Source: Phoenix dactylifera
Lineage: Eukaryota; Streptophyta; Magnoliopsida; Arecales; Arecaceae
Direction of reading: 5' to 3'
Length of the DNA stretch: 64,000 nt
Assembly (NCBI RefSeq): GCF_009389715.1
Contig: NC_052404.1
Coordinates: forward strand, 9,384,745-9,448,744
Shown here: positions 20,489 to 33,600 of the stretch, one piece after another
How the letters are laid out: each line of letters starts with the position of its first letter
Numbering within the stretch: position 1 is the first letter of the stretch
Translations under genes and position numbers: made by a program
The notes under the pieces: model-generated
Told to the model about the DNA's origin: nothing
The model's database searches: none
The model's input: only the letters and a program-made list of their open reading frames with translations

Positions 20489-23400
20489 TCACTCCCCTCC
20501 GCCCTCCTCATGCCCATTGTAGAAAAAGCTCGAGTCACTAAATCCTAGTTCCGGCATTGCCGAATCATCAGGAAGCCCGTGCTCCATCTGCCTGACAAAA
20601 TCATCATAACCACAGTCCATGCCAGCAGGGTTTTGCTCCATATGATGCAGGCTTCCCAGCATCTTAGCATCCGGATTCTGCAACTGGAATGAGAAAGCTG
20701 AGGGACTGCTACATTGCCAGTTAATATCACCAACAACAGGACCCGACTGGCATGCGATGCCATTGATACCCTCACCACCAGCACCCCTATTTGTCAGATC
20801 AGCATCCATCGCCCTCAGCATGTCTCCAATGTCAAACCTATCTTCAGGAAGATCCTCTATCTGATCGAGTGGCCCAAATAATTCCTCGCCGGGCTCATCC
20901 TTGGCAACCGCTGCTGCTGCTGCAGGTGGTAGGCCATTATTTCTGATCTCATCCTCTGGTTCTTGCCTTGGCATGATCACGATGGGTTGCCGAGGGTTTG
21001 AAACATCAGAGACATTAGAGTGGTGTGATGTAGTGGTAGATTCGCAGGATTCTGAAGTTGTGATTGGAGTATTGGCACAGCTGTTAAACTCCGGAAGATT
21101 GAGACGGGCATAGGAGCCGTACATAGCCCTTGCAGCTTCATCATAAGCAAGAGCAGCTTCTACAGCAGTAGGGAAAGTCCCAAGCCACAGGCGACTGCCC
21201 CGACTGGGTTCTCGGATTTCAGCAACCCACTTGCCCCATGTACGCTGCCTTACACCACGATACTTGCAGTGTGGGTTGTCTGGTCCTCCTTTACCTTCCA
21301 TACAACCCTTCCTTGAACCCTTTCCAGGTGCTCTCTGTATATGTTTGTGGCCATCAGAAGCGCATTCCAGCTTGTGGTTATGCTCTTTCCACCAGGCAAT
21401 AGTTTCTGACACAGAATTAGGTCCATTACGACACCTTCGGGCTCTCCTCTTCCTGAAAAAAGACATTGTTCGGTATAATTACATGGTGAACAATAACACT
21501 ACACTTGGGACCAACCGTAGACAACAAGGTAGAATCATGAGGAAAGGAACAGATAGGACAGCACGAACTTCAGAAATAAATTCACAATATTAAAAGAAAT
21601 AACAAAAGCATTCAACAGCTCATGTACAAACTACAGAATGTTAGCAAAGTTAATGAACCATGTCTACGCAATGTCAAGATGAAATAACTGACCAATCTCA
21701 CACACACAATTGTATCAAAAAGCATCCGCATTTTAAGGCACCCATAATGAAGTTATCAAAAGGACGGTTGACCAAAAATAGGGCATTCAGCTATAATTCC
21801 TTTCTCCAATTAACTTGTAGACCTTAATGCCTACAAAACTCCCTGGACACTATCTCTGGGATTTACTAGAACAAAGCCTAGTTAGCCAGGATAGAAATAT
21901 CCTGGCCCGTACCAAGCATACACAAACACAACTAAGACCCATGCATCTGTTGAAAACCGAATGCTCCGCTCTAGGGATGCATTTCATTCACAAGCGGCAT
22001 CAGAAATGGAATGGATTGGAATGGAAATCAGAATGGTCATATTTTCCGACGCATTTAGTTGATGACTGGAATCAAAATCGGAATCAGAAAATCAATTAAA
22101 CAGAAAGGTATTTTTGGAAAATCAATTAAATAAAAAGAAATTTTTGGAAAATCAATTTTTTTTTAAAGTAAACCTGGCAGAATGAGATTTAAATATTAGA
22201 GGGATTCTCATTCCCTCCTGTAATGGGAATGGGAATGGGACTCCTCCTAACTAAGCAGCTAAAGCATGAGTCACTCATTCTCGTTCCCATTCCAGAGATC
22301 AACTCCTGCCAACCAAACATCTCCTAGGAGACAAAGACCGTTGCCTGATTTGGTTACAAAAGTTTTGAGTTCTTCATAATGGTTTGAGCAGACAAACTCA
22401 ACATATTCTGTTTTAACATATGCTTCTTTCAACTAGAGGCCTCAATCCATTTCCACGCCCTACAACTCATCTCCTAGTGGGACTTTGAAACAAGAAACTT
22501 CAGTACTAACAGTGGGCAGTTTCTTCAGTACTAACAGAAAGCAATTTTGTTTTGGGGCATCACTATAAGAAGTTCTAAGATGATTTGGAGGAAAGTTTTA
22601 TAAGTCAAAAAAAGGACAAGAGAATTGAGTTTATCAATATTCGTACCTAGTGATCTGATGCAATCAATGCACCCATCCCTTGTTGCTCTCCAAATTCTAC
22701 TTCAACAAAAATCACAGCACAGATGCAATACAATCAGTAGACCATGTGATCAATCAGAATACAAAATAAAACTATGAAATTTAAATTAGTAAAAAAAATG
22801 TAAAAAGAGAAAGAAAAGAAAGAAAAATGAGAAGAAAAAAGGATAGACTTTACAACCCACCCACCTCCAACCACCACCCCCTTTCCTCGTTTTCCTCCCT
22901 CTCATCTCCATTCCTCCTCTTCCCGATAAACCCCATGCCAATAATATGGGATATGCCAAGGAAAAACAAGTAAAAACTAAAAGAATGATGAGTAAAATTA
23001 TACAGACCTCCATAAATCAGCTATTTTACTCAGACTGACAAGAGAAAAAAGCAATGATAGATTATAGAAGAGCACATAGGTGGCCTCCCAAGATCATCAT
23101 CAATAAATATCTGAGGCCTTTGTACTTCCCAACAAGATTCCCTGATGTCAAAGGAAAGTCAACCACTAGAGTCGCAAGACATGCCTTCCAATAACATCTC
23201 TATTTCACGATTTTGGCTTTGTTCTCCTGTAAGTAAAGCTCCATTCATCTCCAGAATCATATGTAGCAAAAGGATTGCCCGATGACTACTTCAATCACAC
23301 AATTTTAAAATGTCTCAAAAATAAGAAGTTGATCTTACTATCAAATTACAATCATGTTCACATAGAAAATCTCATTACAAATGTTTCTATGCAGTTCCAT

Positions 23401-25054
23401 GACTCCTTAGGGAAAAAAATCAGGCCGCCACAATGCTTACTGTAAAATGTTGAAAAGAGCTGAGTCGCCCTAGAAATGCAACTCATATACATTTGTCATG
23501 TTCTTCCCTGTCTTTGGAATCATTTTGACATAAGACATAGCATTGTACATGACTGAATCACCAAAACTAGAAAGTCAATTATCGCAAACTGTTTTTTTTT
23601 TCTCTCTCTTTGTCAAACTTTTATTCCAACCCTTCCTTCTGAACCAATATACAGCCACTCTCCGCCAGCTTGATATGCACCTCAATGTCTCTAGAAAGTG
23701 AAAATTCAACACAATTTTTCTTGAATCTCGAACAGTCTCTCAAATCATCCATGGTCCAAATTCCCATATAGTTCATAACCAAACAAACAATAACCTCATA
23801 TCTCTCAATAACAGACTCCATTATCTATGCTATATAGCAACCATATGAAAATAATGGACTATGAGCAAAACTACTTGATTTTTGCGTGAAGAGAAAGAGC
23901 ACTTGGATTGACATGGTTTGCAAATTTTACCCAGATACATGAGTATCAAGGGCCTTCTTCTATCATCATAGAGAGCAGCATTAGTTAAGATACATAATTG
24001 CCAAAGATCAGTTAATGATGGTGTGTGGGGTTCAGTCGAACTAATAATAGCCCATTAAAATGAACTTTAAAAGTCTTCAATGAAACAACCATTAACATCA
24101 TCCAAAGTTACCTCGAACCCAGTGCACCAACTCTCTTTACAAGTCAACAGAATTTTCCAGAGATGATCTAGTAATATCTGTTACCCCATATGCTAGCCTT
24201 TCTTCTCTTATTTTTAGGTTTTCGAAGAAGAAAAACTTATACTCCCAGATAAATTCCAGTCTCACAGTGTAAAATTTAAATTCCAGTCTCACAATGTAAA
24301 GTTTAACTGCTTTTTTTTTTTTACTTCGAGGTTTTCAAAGAAGAAAGATTTTTACTACCAGATAAATTCCAGTCTTGCAGTGTGCACTTTCTTTATCCTC
24401 TTCGTTATGCAATTTCCCTCGTCCTCTTCATTGTGCACTTTCTTTAAAATGATGATGATGATCAGAGTATGTCCTATCCCAATAGAAGATAACCATCCTC
24501 ACCATATACAATTCAGACTCAAAACTCTATCAAATATGCAAAAATTTGAGAACCAGAAGCCTGACACTCTGGTCCACGCTACTCCTCAAGATGCGGGGCC
24601 TGGTTCAACTCGGTTTTAGGAAATATTCGCCACACCCGATAAAGAAATTTCACGATCGAAATGCAAGACAGCGAACTTTATACCCAGATTCAACAAATTC
24701 CAGTACTACCGAATTAATCTTCCCCTTTTCTGTAACATCAAAACTCCAGTCCTCAAAATAGCACCGCAGCATCCATCAAACTTGATGACACGACAACCGA
24801 ATCGAACTCATAACTTACAACCCCTAGGCCTCGAGGATCAACGCGAAAAAAAGGAGTAAAGACTCAAGGAAACCCAAATCCCAGACAAAAACTTTCGAAA
24901 TAATTACCAGGTGACGATGAGGAAGAGGGAACCCAAACCCTAATTCGAGATCACAAAGGACAAGAAAAGAGAAAGTAAATCTTGAGCAAAGATGATGATG
25001 GAATCGAAATCACTGAAACGAGAACCGGATTTCTTACCTTTCTGGCTCTGTCAT
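20489..25054 (-). CDS. DREB2: DREB2-type AP2/ERF transcription factor
   Basis: Minus-strand gene with two coding exons: 25038-25054 (17 nt) and 20489-21452, joined over a 3.6-kb intron. The donor is GTAAGA after 25038, the acceptor TTTTTTCAG at 21453-21461. The phase fits and gives a 326-residue protein starting [13 protein letters not shown]. It has a basic nuclear-localisation stretch at 6-12, the DREB2 word KGSRKGC near 50-56, and one AP2 domain at about 70-126 ([18 protein letters not shown]). Val14 and Glu19 mark DRE/CRT binding. An acidic C-terminal half is the likely activation region. DREB2 proteins switch on drought, heat and salt genes. An alternative start inside exon 2 (ATG at 21464-21466, MSFF) would use intronic DNA and is less likely. 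A tiny first exon before a long intron recalls grass DREB2 genes, where alternative splicing controls activity (inference). Confidence 0.9.
22000..22325. repeat. GGAATGG-rich MITE-like repeat in the DREB2 intron
   Basis: Left-side GAATGGATTGGAATGG and right-side CATTCTCGTTCCCATTCC are roughly inverted. The right end GCCAACCAAACATCTCC resembles the common MITE terminus. The left terminus is not clear. Confidence 0.3.
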
Positions 25055-25424
25055 TTCTGCTACTCTCCTGCTTCTTGTGACCTTGTTTCTCCTTCTGTGA
25101 GCCTCTCCTACGGTTTCTTCTTCTTGGATCTTCTTCTAGGGCTCCGCTCCGGTCTTTTTCGATTCCTTATCGGCTGAGATATTTCCTCCTCCTTTTCTCT
25201 TTGTCCGTTCTTCAGAAGGTGGTTTGCGTTCCCACCGACCATAGAAGACCGAGAGGGTGCCCCTCTTTGCTTACAGGGGCGAACGACGGGCGCACCAAAC
25301 ACAGAGGGTGACGTGGGCTGCGTCGTGGCGAGAAACCAGCCGTCGCTGTTGGTACGTGTCAGCCAAACGTTCCGGAAGAGTGACGAGCTGCCCCGACGCA
25401 TCGCTTTCTTTTTTTTGGTCAAAA

Positions 25425-25750
25425 ATAGGAGGGGAGGGAGAGGGACCAGCCCACCCGCGTAGCAGCCCCATTACTGAGCCCCCCTTCCACTAGGAAATGT
25501 TCGATACAGGTCGCAGATTTCGCGTGCCTTTCCCGACCCGTGGGCTCACCCCACTGGGTTCACCGCCTCACGTGTGGGTACGTCACCCTAGTGCCACCTT
25601 GGTACAAGTGGAAGGAAAGCATAACCGCCAACAAGTCAGCCGAGCGTGGGGCATCTGGTCCCCTAATTTAATCGACGCCCGTGCGTTTCAAACCCGGGCA
25701 ACTTGGGCGGAATTATCGCCCCCTTACCACCAGGCTACTACCTTGGTGGC
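25425..25750 (-). mobile_element. SINE-like element, copy A
   Basis: On the minus strand it begins CAAGGTAGTAGCCTGG (box-A-like), followed by GGGTTTGAAACGCACG (box-B-like) and then GGGCGTCGATTAAATT. It ends in GGCTGCTACGCG...GGGCTGGTCCC. It matches the copy at 57751-58157 in order and spacing. It lies a few hundred bp upstream of the DREB2 start. The tRNA-derived origin is inferred from the box motifs. Confidence 0.55.
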
Positions 25751-25985
25751 ACATCGCTTCCTTTATCCTCGGGGAAAAACTATTGCGTCACTGCGTGGCG
25801 GTGGTTATTCCTGTAACAGCGGCCGTAATTGACTTTGGCTGTATGTACGGTCCAAATCCCCAATCTGAGTTCGATACACCCAATTCACAGGTTAAACCTC
25901 CAATTCCGGTATTCGCTCCTAACTCGATCATGTGGTACCAAAAATTTTTCATCAAGAAGAGGATGTTGCACAAATATTCGTGCTC

Positions 25986-26340
25986 AAAACCCAATTTGAG
26001 ATTGGACAAATTTTAATATTAACCCAACTCGAATATCAACAGAACTATATTTAAAATTAAGTTTGAACCTTAATTATAATTAAAGGCTATAGTTAGAAAT
26101 TAGACATTATATCATATTTAAAATATATAAATATTATATTTCTAAAATATTAAAATAATATATATTGTAAATAAAATATATATTTTTTTATTAGGTTTAG
26201 GAACTTTCGAGCTGGATATTTTGTGGATTGAGCTCGACTCAAAAAAAACTTTTCAAACTACTCAAGTTTGATAGTAGCCGAATCGAGTTGAGCTTGAATT
26301 CAAATTGGGCGCGGGTAGTCTCTAGGCTACTCTTTACACC
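25986..26340. repeat. GAGCTCGA-rich MITE-like repeat
   Basis: Contains ACCCAACTCGAATATC on the left and GAGCTCGACTCAAA, CGAATCGAGTTGAGCTTGAA on the right, a composition shared by hAT-type MITEs in many plants and by the element at 56164-56742. Ends not resolved. Confidence 0.35.
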
Positions 26341-27900
26341 TTTGTAGGCATTCGGCGATGGCTTTCTCTGTCTCGGATGTGTGCGCTAATCAGTTACAAA
26401 ACACGGTAATTAAGATTCATGAGTGAAAAAATAGAGCCCCTTGTTTTCTATCAGCAATCTTATGCATTTGTCGAGAAAGGTGTGATAATCTTTTGATTTA
26501 TTTTTAATATGAAACGAAGTGATGATGGGTAAGCGATTTATTTATCTTATCCACCAGGGGACCCCTTGGTGGTTGGTAGGACTAGTCAAGCCAAGATGGA
26601 GATGGCCTAGTCTGGTGTGGGTCCGGCTGGTCAACATGATCTGTGGTAGATTCGTAATGAGGAAAGGTGTTGAAATTAAATTTGGACTGAGGGAAAATGT
26701 TTGCTCGGTAAGAAATGAAGAAAATAATTGCTGTAGATCTCTAATTCTTGATTTGTAAACTATCCTTTTACTTCCTTCAGACAATGCTGCAGAAGCTCAC
26801 TATTGTCTCTAATGCAACAACCATCCCTTTTTTGGGCCTTAACATTCCTTTCTTCATCATAGTAAAGAAGAGTCATTAAGAAATTTGCAGGAGAACAATG
26901 ATATATTTATATGTAGGATATTAATGGGCAAATATTTGAAAATAACCAACAAAACCTTTAATCAATACTTATGGAGGCCTATCTTTGAGCTTCCAAGTTC
27001 ACTCGCATCAATGTTATTGGGCTCACATCAATGTTATCGGGGGGTCTCGCATGGGTAGAAAAATTCTATGGTTCCTTATCTGCAAATTTGTAACTACTGA
27101 TGTATTTCATTTTACTTAGAACTCACTAGCTTTAACTTTCTCAAAAATAACTTTGATAGTGGCATGATTGATTATGGAGCTTGTGGCCGAGTAGATTTAT
27201 GATCCAAAGTTCTAGAAATTCCTCTATAGATATAAGTGGATTTCATTTATGTGATAATATAGCTCCAAAGCTAAAAGGAGAGTCAGAAGATTTCATTTAT
27301 GCTATTAATATTCTTTGGGCATCTCATATTATTTTAGTAGGCTACTCAAAAATTTTGACTAGTTGGATGCCTAAAAAGGAAGTTCATATTGACGGTGTTC
27401 GTATATTACTTTCTAATACCTAGAGAATTATGTGTAAGTTCTTTTGAGGCAGTCCATATTTAGATAGATCTTGCAATAAATTAGGTGGCTACTCATGCCG
27501 CAAATAATGATATCCGACACTCCGCCCCCCTCCCTTTCTAAAATCTTTTGTTTTATTTAATTTGTATAGATATTTTTATACTATAATTGTTAAATATAAC
27601 TATGCTACTCAAAAAAATTATTCCTGATCTAAACATAAGAGGCATGGTGCATATGTTTCGTCTTACCGAGAGATTTGCAGATACCGTCCGGCACAAAAAT
27701 TAACTACAAAATCAATAATTAGATAGTGTTTTTTTTTTAAAGTTTAAATTAATTTTATCGACTGCACCTATATCCGTCGCATGTGAGCTGCGGCCGTACC
27801 TAAAAAAAAAACAAATCAATTAACTCCACGTCACCTAGCCTAAGCCGACTGAAACTCCAACGAATTCGACCGACCCGACCCAAACTGAAAGACCATAGAC
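26341..27900. other. Intergenic DNA without a supported gene
   Basis: Two open frames of about 80 codons (26519-26758, 27181-27423) show no family resemblance or coding-like composition. The region separates the divergent DREB2 and CLSY genes. Confidence 0.4.
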
Positions 27901-27921
27901 TATGTGGTCAAAAGTTATACA

Positions 27922-28129
27922 TATATATAAAGCTAACGCCCCATCGTTACTGAAATCGCAGTGATTTCCGCTTTGCGATCTTTCCCTATATAGCCCGTCA
28001 CCCTACAACGAGCCGAGAAGAAGAGGATACATCCCTCCTCTTCCCCATCTTCTCTGCTCCTTCGTGGTCTCCGAATCGCGATCGTTCGCACGATTCCTAG
28101 CGGAACGGACGTAGAGGCCAAGATCCAAG
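27922..28129 (+). promoter_or_regulatory. Probable CLSY promoter and 5' leader exon
   Basis: A TATA-like TATATATAAA at 27922-27931 is followed by a GC-richer stretch (27935-28130) resembling a 5' leader. It could be spliced from a weak donor (AAG|GTCCGC, after 28129) to the acceptor CGTCTCACAG ending at 30590, 44 bp before the CLSY ATG. All of this is inference from motifs and position. Confidence 0.4.
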
Positions 28130-29649
28130 GTCCGCGCTAACGTGGTCCACCCTCTTGGCTACTCCTCTCGTAGTTTTTTTTTTTAATTATTTACCCTAAA
28201 ATTTCAGACCTTCCGAAATCTCTCAGCATCTTTTACCATATATTCACTCGGATTTCTTGTTTTCTTTGTCGAAGTATCTGGATTCTGGTGTGAAGTGCTA
28301 ACTTAAGCATGCTCTATGTGCTCTTAAAGACCAGGCCTCCATGGTTAATAACAAGCACGTGGTTATACTCTTTCTTTTATGTGGTATCGGATGCTAGCAT
28401 GTTGGATTTGTGTATTTATACATAGGGTGCACGTTCTTTTCCTGTCCCATTTCCCTTTCATTTGATTCTTTCCCTTCCATCACGACGGCCCTTTCATTTG
28501 ATTCTTTCCCTCTCCCGATCTGATCCAGAGTTTTCTCGCGGTTTTTCTCTGCACGAAAAATTGGTTTTTTTTTTTTTTTTGAACTCTTCTTGGAACGATA
28601 GAAATATTAAACTGGGCATCCCGAGGGTTGATTCTTGTTCGAGCTGAGTGAAAAATAGAGAGTTTCAGTCCAATTTGATGGAAATTAGGGTTTTTGTTGA
28701 GTTGAACGTATAAAGTTTCGGTCCATTTTGTTATGTTGAAATTAGTCCAATTTCCGGGTTTTTGTTTAGTTTCAGTCCATTGATCCATATATAGGACGTA
28801 TGACTTATTTGTTTTGTACAATAAATGATGAGAATTTGTTGAAAGTTGCTTTAATTTTTTGTTGATGGGTTAATTTATAGCCAATGTTCCTGCCAGTAGT
28901 TGTCATTCACGCATAATAACTTGCTGGATGAACCTAGTGGCCTATATTTGATATAACTTCCTGACTGGCATAAAGTATGACACTAGTTCGACACCATAAA
29001 GTATGCCACTAGTTTTTCCTGACTGCCATTCACTAGTTTTCTTTTGGAATTTTTTTCTTATTTTTCTAATTTTCCCTATGTTTAGAAAATTTTAAAAAAT
29101 AAAAATATAATTGTGATGTTATCGTGATGTCCTGTTGACTTCATCGGACCAGCCGATTGGACCAATCTGACAGGTCGATTTTAAAAACATTTCTTTTTTC
29201 CATGGTCCATTAGATTTTTTTTTTTTTAATTTTTAATCTGTACTTTATCATTCTAGAGAACAAAATTTGCTTGACTCATTTTTTTTTTCTTTTAACATTA
29301 TTGTTCATCTTTAATTGTACCTTTTCTTTCCGATTACAGGGTGGGGCCCATGTTCATTCGGCCCACTAGAATTCTTTTTAATTATAAAATTAGAGTTACG
29401 CAGAATGAAAACTTTTTCTTTTTAGACTAGAATGCATACTTCAGTTGTGCATAGGAGGTGAAGGATGTTTACAAACTTGCTATATTGTACATATGTTAAT
29501 ATTTTTCATCATAATAGAATGAGAATCTATTTAAGTTCTCTTGTGTAATATGTTGATTTTATTAACAAAGTAACAAATAGACAAATCCGATATTTCTCAA
29601 CACATAGAACTTTCAAAACCATTGATTTTTTTTTTTTTGAGAAATCTAG

Positions 29650-30090
29650 ATACATTGTTTAGTAGAGTAAAACTTGGCTACACTCAAGTAGATCTTCACT
29701 CAGATCTGATTAGGTCTAGATCGGACGATGGGAGTCCCACATCGACGATTCGAGTTGTTGGATGTGATCTATTACCTTTAAAATGTTTACAAATAAAAAA
29801 TCACGTGATTTGGAGACTCCAGGTCTATGCATCAAGTGGTAAAAAGAATGCATTATTTCGTGCTGTTTGAACTATCCAATTTTTTGACCACTTGCTACAT
29901 TTGGCTAGGGGTCTTCAAATTACATGCTTTTTGGCATGCAAACAATTTGGAGGTAGTAGATTATATCCAACGAGTAAGATCATTGATGCGAGATCTCCAT
30001 TATTTGATCTAGACCTGACTAGATCTGAGTGGAGATCTACTTGATTGAAGCCAAGTCCAACTCTCATTTAGTAAAAAAGTTGATGTATTG
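29650..30090. mobile_element. Full-length foldback (long inverted repeat) element
   Basis: The two halves are inverted copies of one another: about 29650-29840 pairs with about 29890-30090. The outer 65-70 bp are best kept, for example CAAGTAGATCTTCACTCAGA (left) against the complement CAAGTAGATCTCCACTCAGA of the right. Pairing continues with more mismatches to a small centre near 29865. It has no coding capacity. It lies in the probable 5' leader intron of the CLSY gene, so its RNA could form a long hairpin. Confidence 0.8.
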
Positions 30091-30634
30091 CTTTGTACTA
30101 ATAAGAAGAAAAAAAAAGAAAAATGATAGTCCGCCGACCTCATGCCCCCATTCCAGTGAATCAGATTCAGCCCCATACTGAACCATTCATGAATCAGGCC
30201 GGAGACAAATATCAGCATTCTATGTAGTAAAATATGTTTAGTAGTTTTGCTCAAAAATAATAGTACGTGGATATCTATGTATATATTTAGTTATCAGTTT
30301 CCTAAGAATCTGGAGGGTCGGGTATTCAGGGTTACCTTTTAAAAGCATGCTTAGCCCATCCCTGCCAGTTGACTTCAGTTTTATGTGTCATTATTCTTCA
30401 ATTATTGACTAATTAGATATTAGCTATAGGATGCTTAGAACATAGATATGCCTATTCATCCTAGTTTTGCGTCCATGCAAATAATTGCCATGCATAACTT
30501 GTATTAACCTATTTTAATAATTTCTATTCAAAATGGAAATTTGGATTTTCGTGACTGCTCATTTATTTGAACTACCTTCTCGTCTCACAGGTGTGATTGG
30601 TTGAGTTAAGCTTCAATTGACATTTCTCACCATT

Positions 30635-33600
30635 ATGCTGAAAGGACCAACTTCTCGCTGCAGCCATCCTATTGATGCAACTCGTAAGAAGGAAAAAGTG
30701 TTCATAATTTTCCAAGGATATTTGAACTTTAGATTGGCTGTTTGACTTCAATTTGAATTTCCTTAAAATTTAAATGGTTCTAGTGAATGGACTAGATATG
30801 TCTAGAAAACACTTTTGACTCACATTTAGCAACATACTGGACTCTAGGATTCTGATTTGCAGTTTTAATGCTTTTAACCTTCATAACTTCTGAGTATCTG
30901 TACTATTATTTAAAAAATAAAAAACTTTCATATTTCTGTGTGTTTCTATTGAACAATCTGTTTGATCTCTTGTATATATAATGCTCACTTGCAGCTTTTG
31001 AGGCATTTTATCATGGGTCTTGGCATGGAACCCAGCATGTAAGCATCAAGAGTGGAAGCATTTTTGTTCAATTTAATCACGGAGGATCTATGCTAGAGGA
31101 TCAAATCACTGGTGATTGTCTACGTATGCGGTCTAGAAAAGCAAGCTCATTTGATTGCTCGCATTTCCTGAAGGCTGGTATAGATGTGTGCGTACTTTCA
31201 GCTCATCCAATTGCGACGAGTTCTGATGAAGAACTACAGACACCTGTATGCCACCTTATCATAGCTTTAAGTAGATTGTAGATTAAATGATTTGGTGGTG
31301 CATATGATCATTGCATGTTTATTTCCACCTGATAAATTAAATCAAATCTGTCTGTTTGTAGTTGCCTCTTTGTATCAACCTGACTTGCAGGATCTTTATT
31401 GGGCAGAATCTTGCATTCTACTATTATGATTTACCAAATTATATGTTTTTCTGACATGATAACAGTTTACATATAATAATAAACTGCTAATACATGAGTG
31501 TGACAATAGATATATGCACTTTCTTTAAATCTGAATATTATTTTTTTAAATATCTCTCTTTCCTGCAGTTGCTCTCATGGCATGATGCCAAAATTATCTC
31601 AATCAAAAGAACTCCTCATGTTAATCGATGTGCCTGCTTATTTTCTGTGATCTATTGCAAGAGTAATTCCCCAACCAGCATGAAAAGGAGCACAAATGAA
31701 AGAGTGGCTGAGGTAGTTACAATTGATAATATTGCCATACTTCAAAAGCTAAAAAATGAGCCTTGTGAAAATGGATGCCACCAATGGAATTCTACCGAGG
31801 ATTGTATCTCTTCAAGTAAAAGTAAACTTCTCAATGACGCATTTTCTTCTGAAATTTCATGGTTGCTTGTATTATCTACATTGAAAAGAATGGATTTTGA
31901 CTTGAAGTTGGTGCAAAACAAGATAGTTTACTATATTCTTTACAGTGATGGAAGACCCAGTACAACTGATGTTCAATCAGATGGTGATAGTGATGTAGTG
32001 TCTCGAAGCTCTGATAAGAGCATAAAGGTCATCTGTTTTCAAAGATGCAATGAATATCTGCGACCTAAGGTTGAAACTTTTGTCCTGGGGACACATAAGG
32101 AAATGCCTGTTCCCGAGAGAACCATTGAGATGGATATAAATGATAGTGATGCAGACAATGATTCAGATGTTGAGATTTTATATGATCACATGAATTTGAG
32201 GCATTCTAAACGTCGCAAGTTACAGCCAGATCGATTTAGTAGTTATTCTTCACCAAATTTTGATCGTTGCTCTATGAGAAATGTGACATGTGAAATGAAC
32301 AGAATGGACCAAGATGAAACACCAACTCCTTATTCTTCGAGATCTGGTCTGTCCACTGGAGAAGAACGAACTGCTGCAACTGTGCAGCAAATGAACATAT
32401 CTGAGGGGAAGAGTATGAAAATTCATTCGCATCATTCTCTGGTCCAAAATAAAATGAAACTGAAAGACTTATGCAAAAGAGTTCGAAGAGGAATTATCTC
32501 CTCATTATCTAATAAATTTGACCATCTCTCTTCCCAGCCATATATGAAAAGGGGTTCAACCAGAAAGAAATTATTAAGTGCAGCCGAGTGCAAACATTTG
32601 ATTGAACAGTGCATGGGGAACATCAAATGTGAAACTGAAGGAAACATTGAACCTGTTGTTCAGTGGCCAACACATAAACCAACAAACTTCCCAGAAGAAC
32701 CGCCATATTTTAGGTGGACACCATCAGTTGATACTCAACATCAGAATCAAGAGCATGAAGACTTGTGGAAAGAAATGGAACAATCATTAACTACACTCAC
32801 CCTTCTTGAACAAAAGCGGGTACAATCAAGTTTTTCAAAATATTATAGTTTTTCTTGATGTAGTGTCTTTATATTGTGTTATATTTGAAAGAGCACCTAA
32901 CGAGAAAATTTTAGATGGCAGAAAGACTCTGCAGTGAAACGTATGGCGCAAAAAAAGAAAAGTTTCTTGCTTCTAAATGTATTGTGTTATTGATTTCTTG
33001 CATTATCAATACACTTAAATCATAAATGAGAATAATGAATAATGAATATCTTGCTATAAAATTATTGTGAGTCATGAGTTGATTTTTTCTGAAACCAGTT
33101 CTTTACATACCGAGTGAAAGGTAATAGCTGAGAAATATCACTAATGGTGTATATGTATTCTGGTTGTCTTGTTGTTTCGAGGATAATATTTATTTTACTT
33201 TGGTTGACACATTGGTCCTTATATATTATTGCCTTTATTAACCCACAACAGAATGAAATATGGCAGAACTGTTAACATTTCCATGAAAAGCTAAATAACC
33301 ATTAATCTTTTTGCTATAAAAACTTATGTTCATTTTTTTTATTTACTTTAATAAAGACATTGGGGAATTTTCAGGTATTGGACTCGAAATTTCTTGATGG
33401 CACCACCAACAGTTCAATGAGAGATCCAGAGCAGCCACAGTGCCGTCATGATTACATGCTGAAGGAGGATATTGGAGTTATTTGTCGGTTATGCAACTTT
33501 ATATGCACTGAAATAAGATATGTTTCACCACCATTTGTAAGCTTCAAAGCTAGCAGTCATGATTCCTTTGATGATTTTCGTGCCACATCTTATTCATGCA

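Noticed and set aside
26519-27423. Two open frames of about 80 codons
   Set aside because: No motif, no splice context, composition like the intergenic DNA around.
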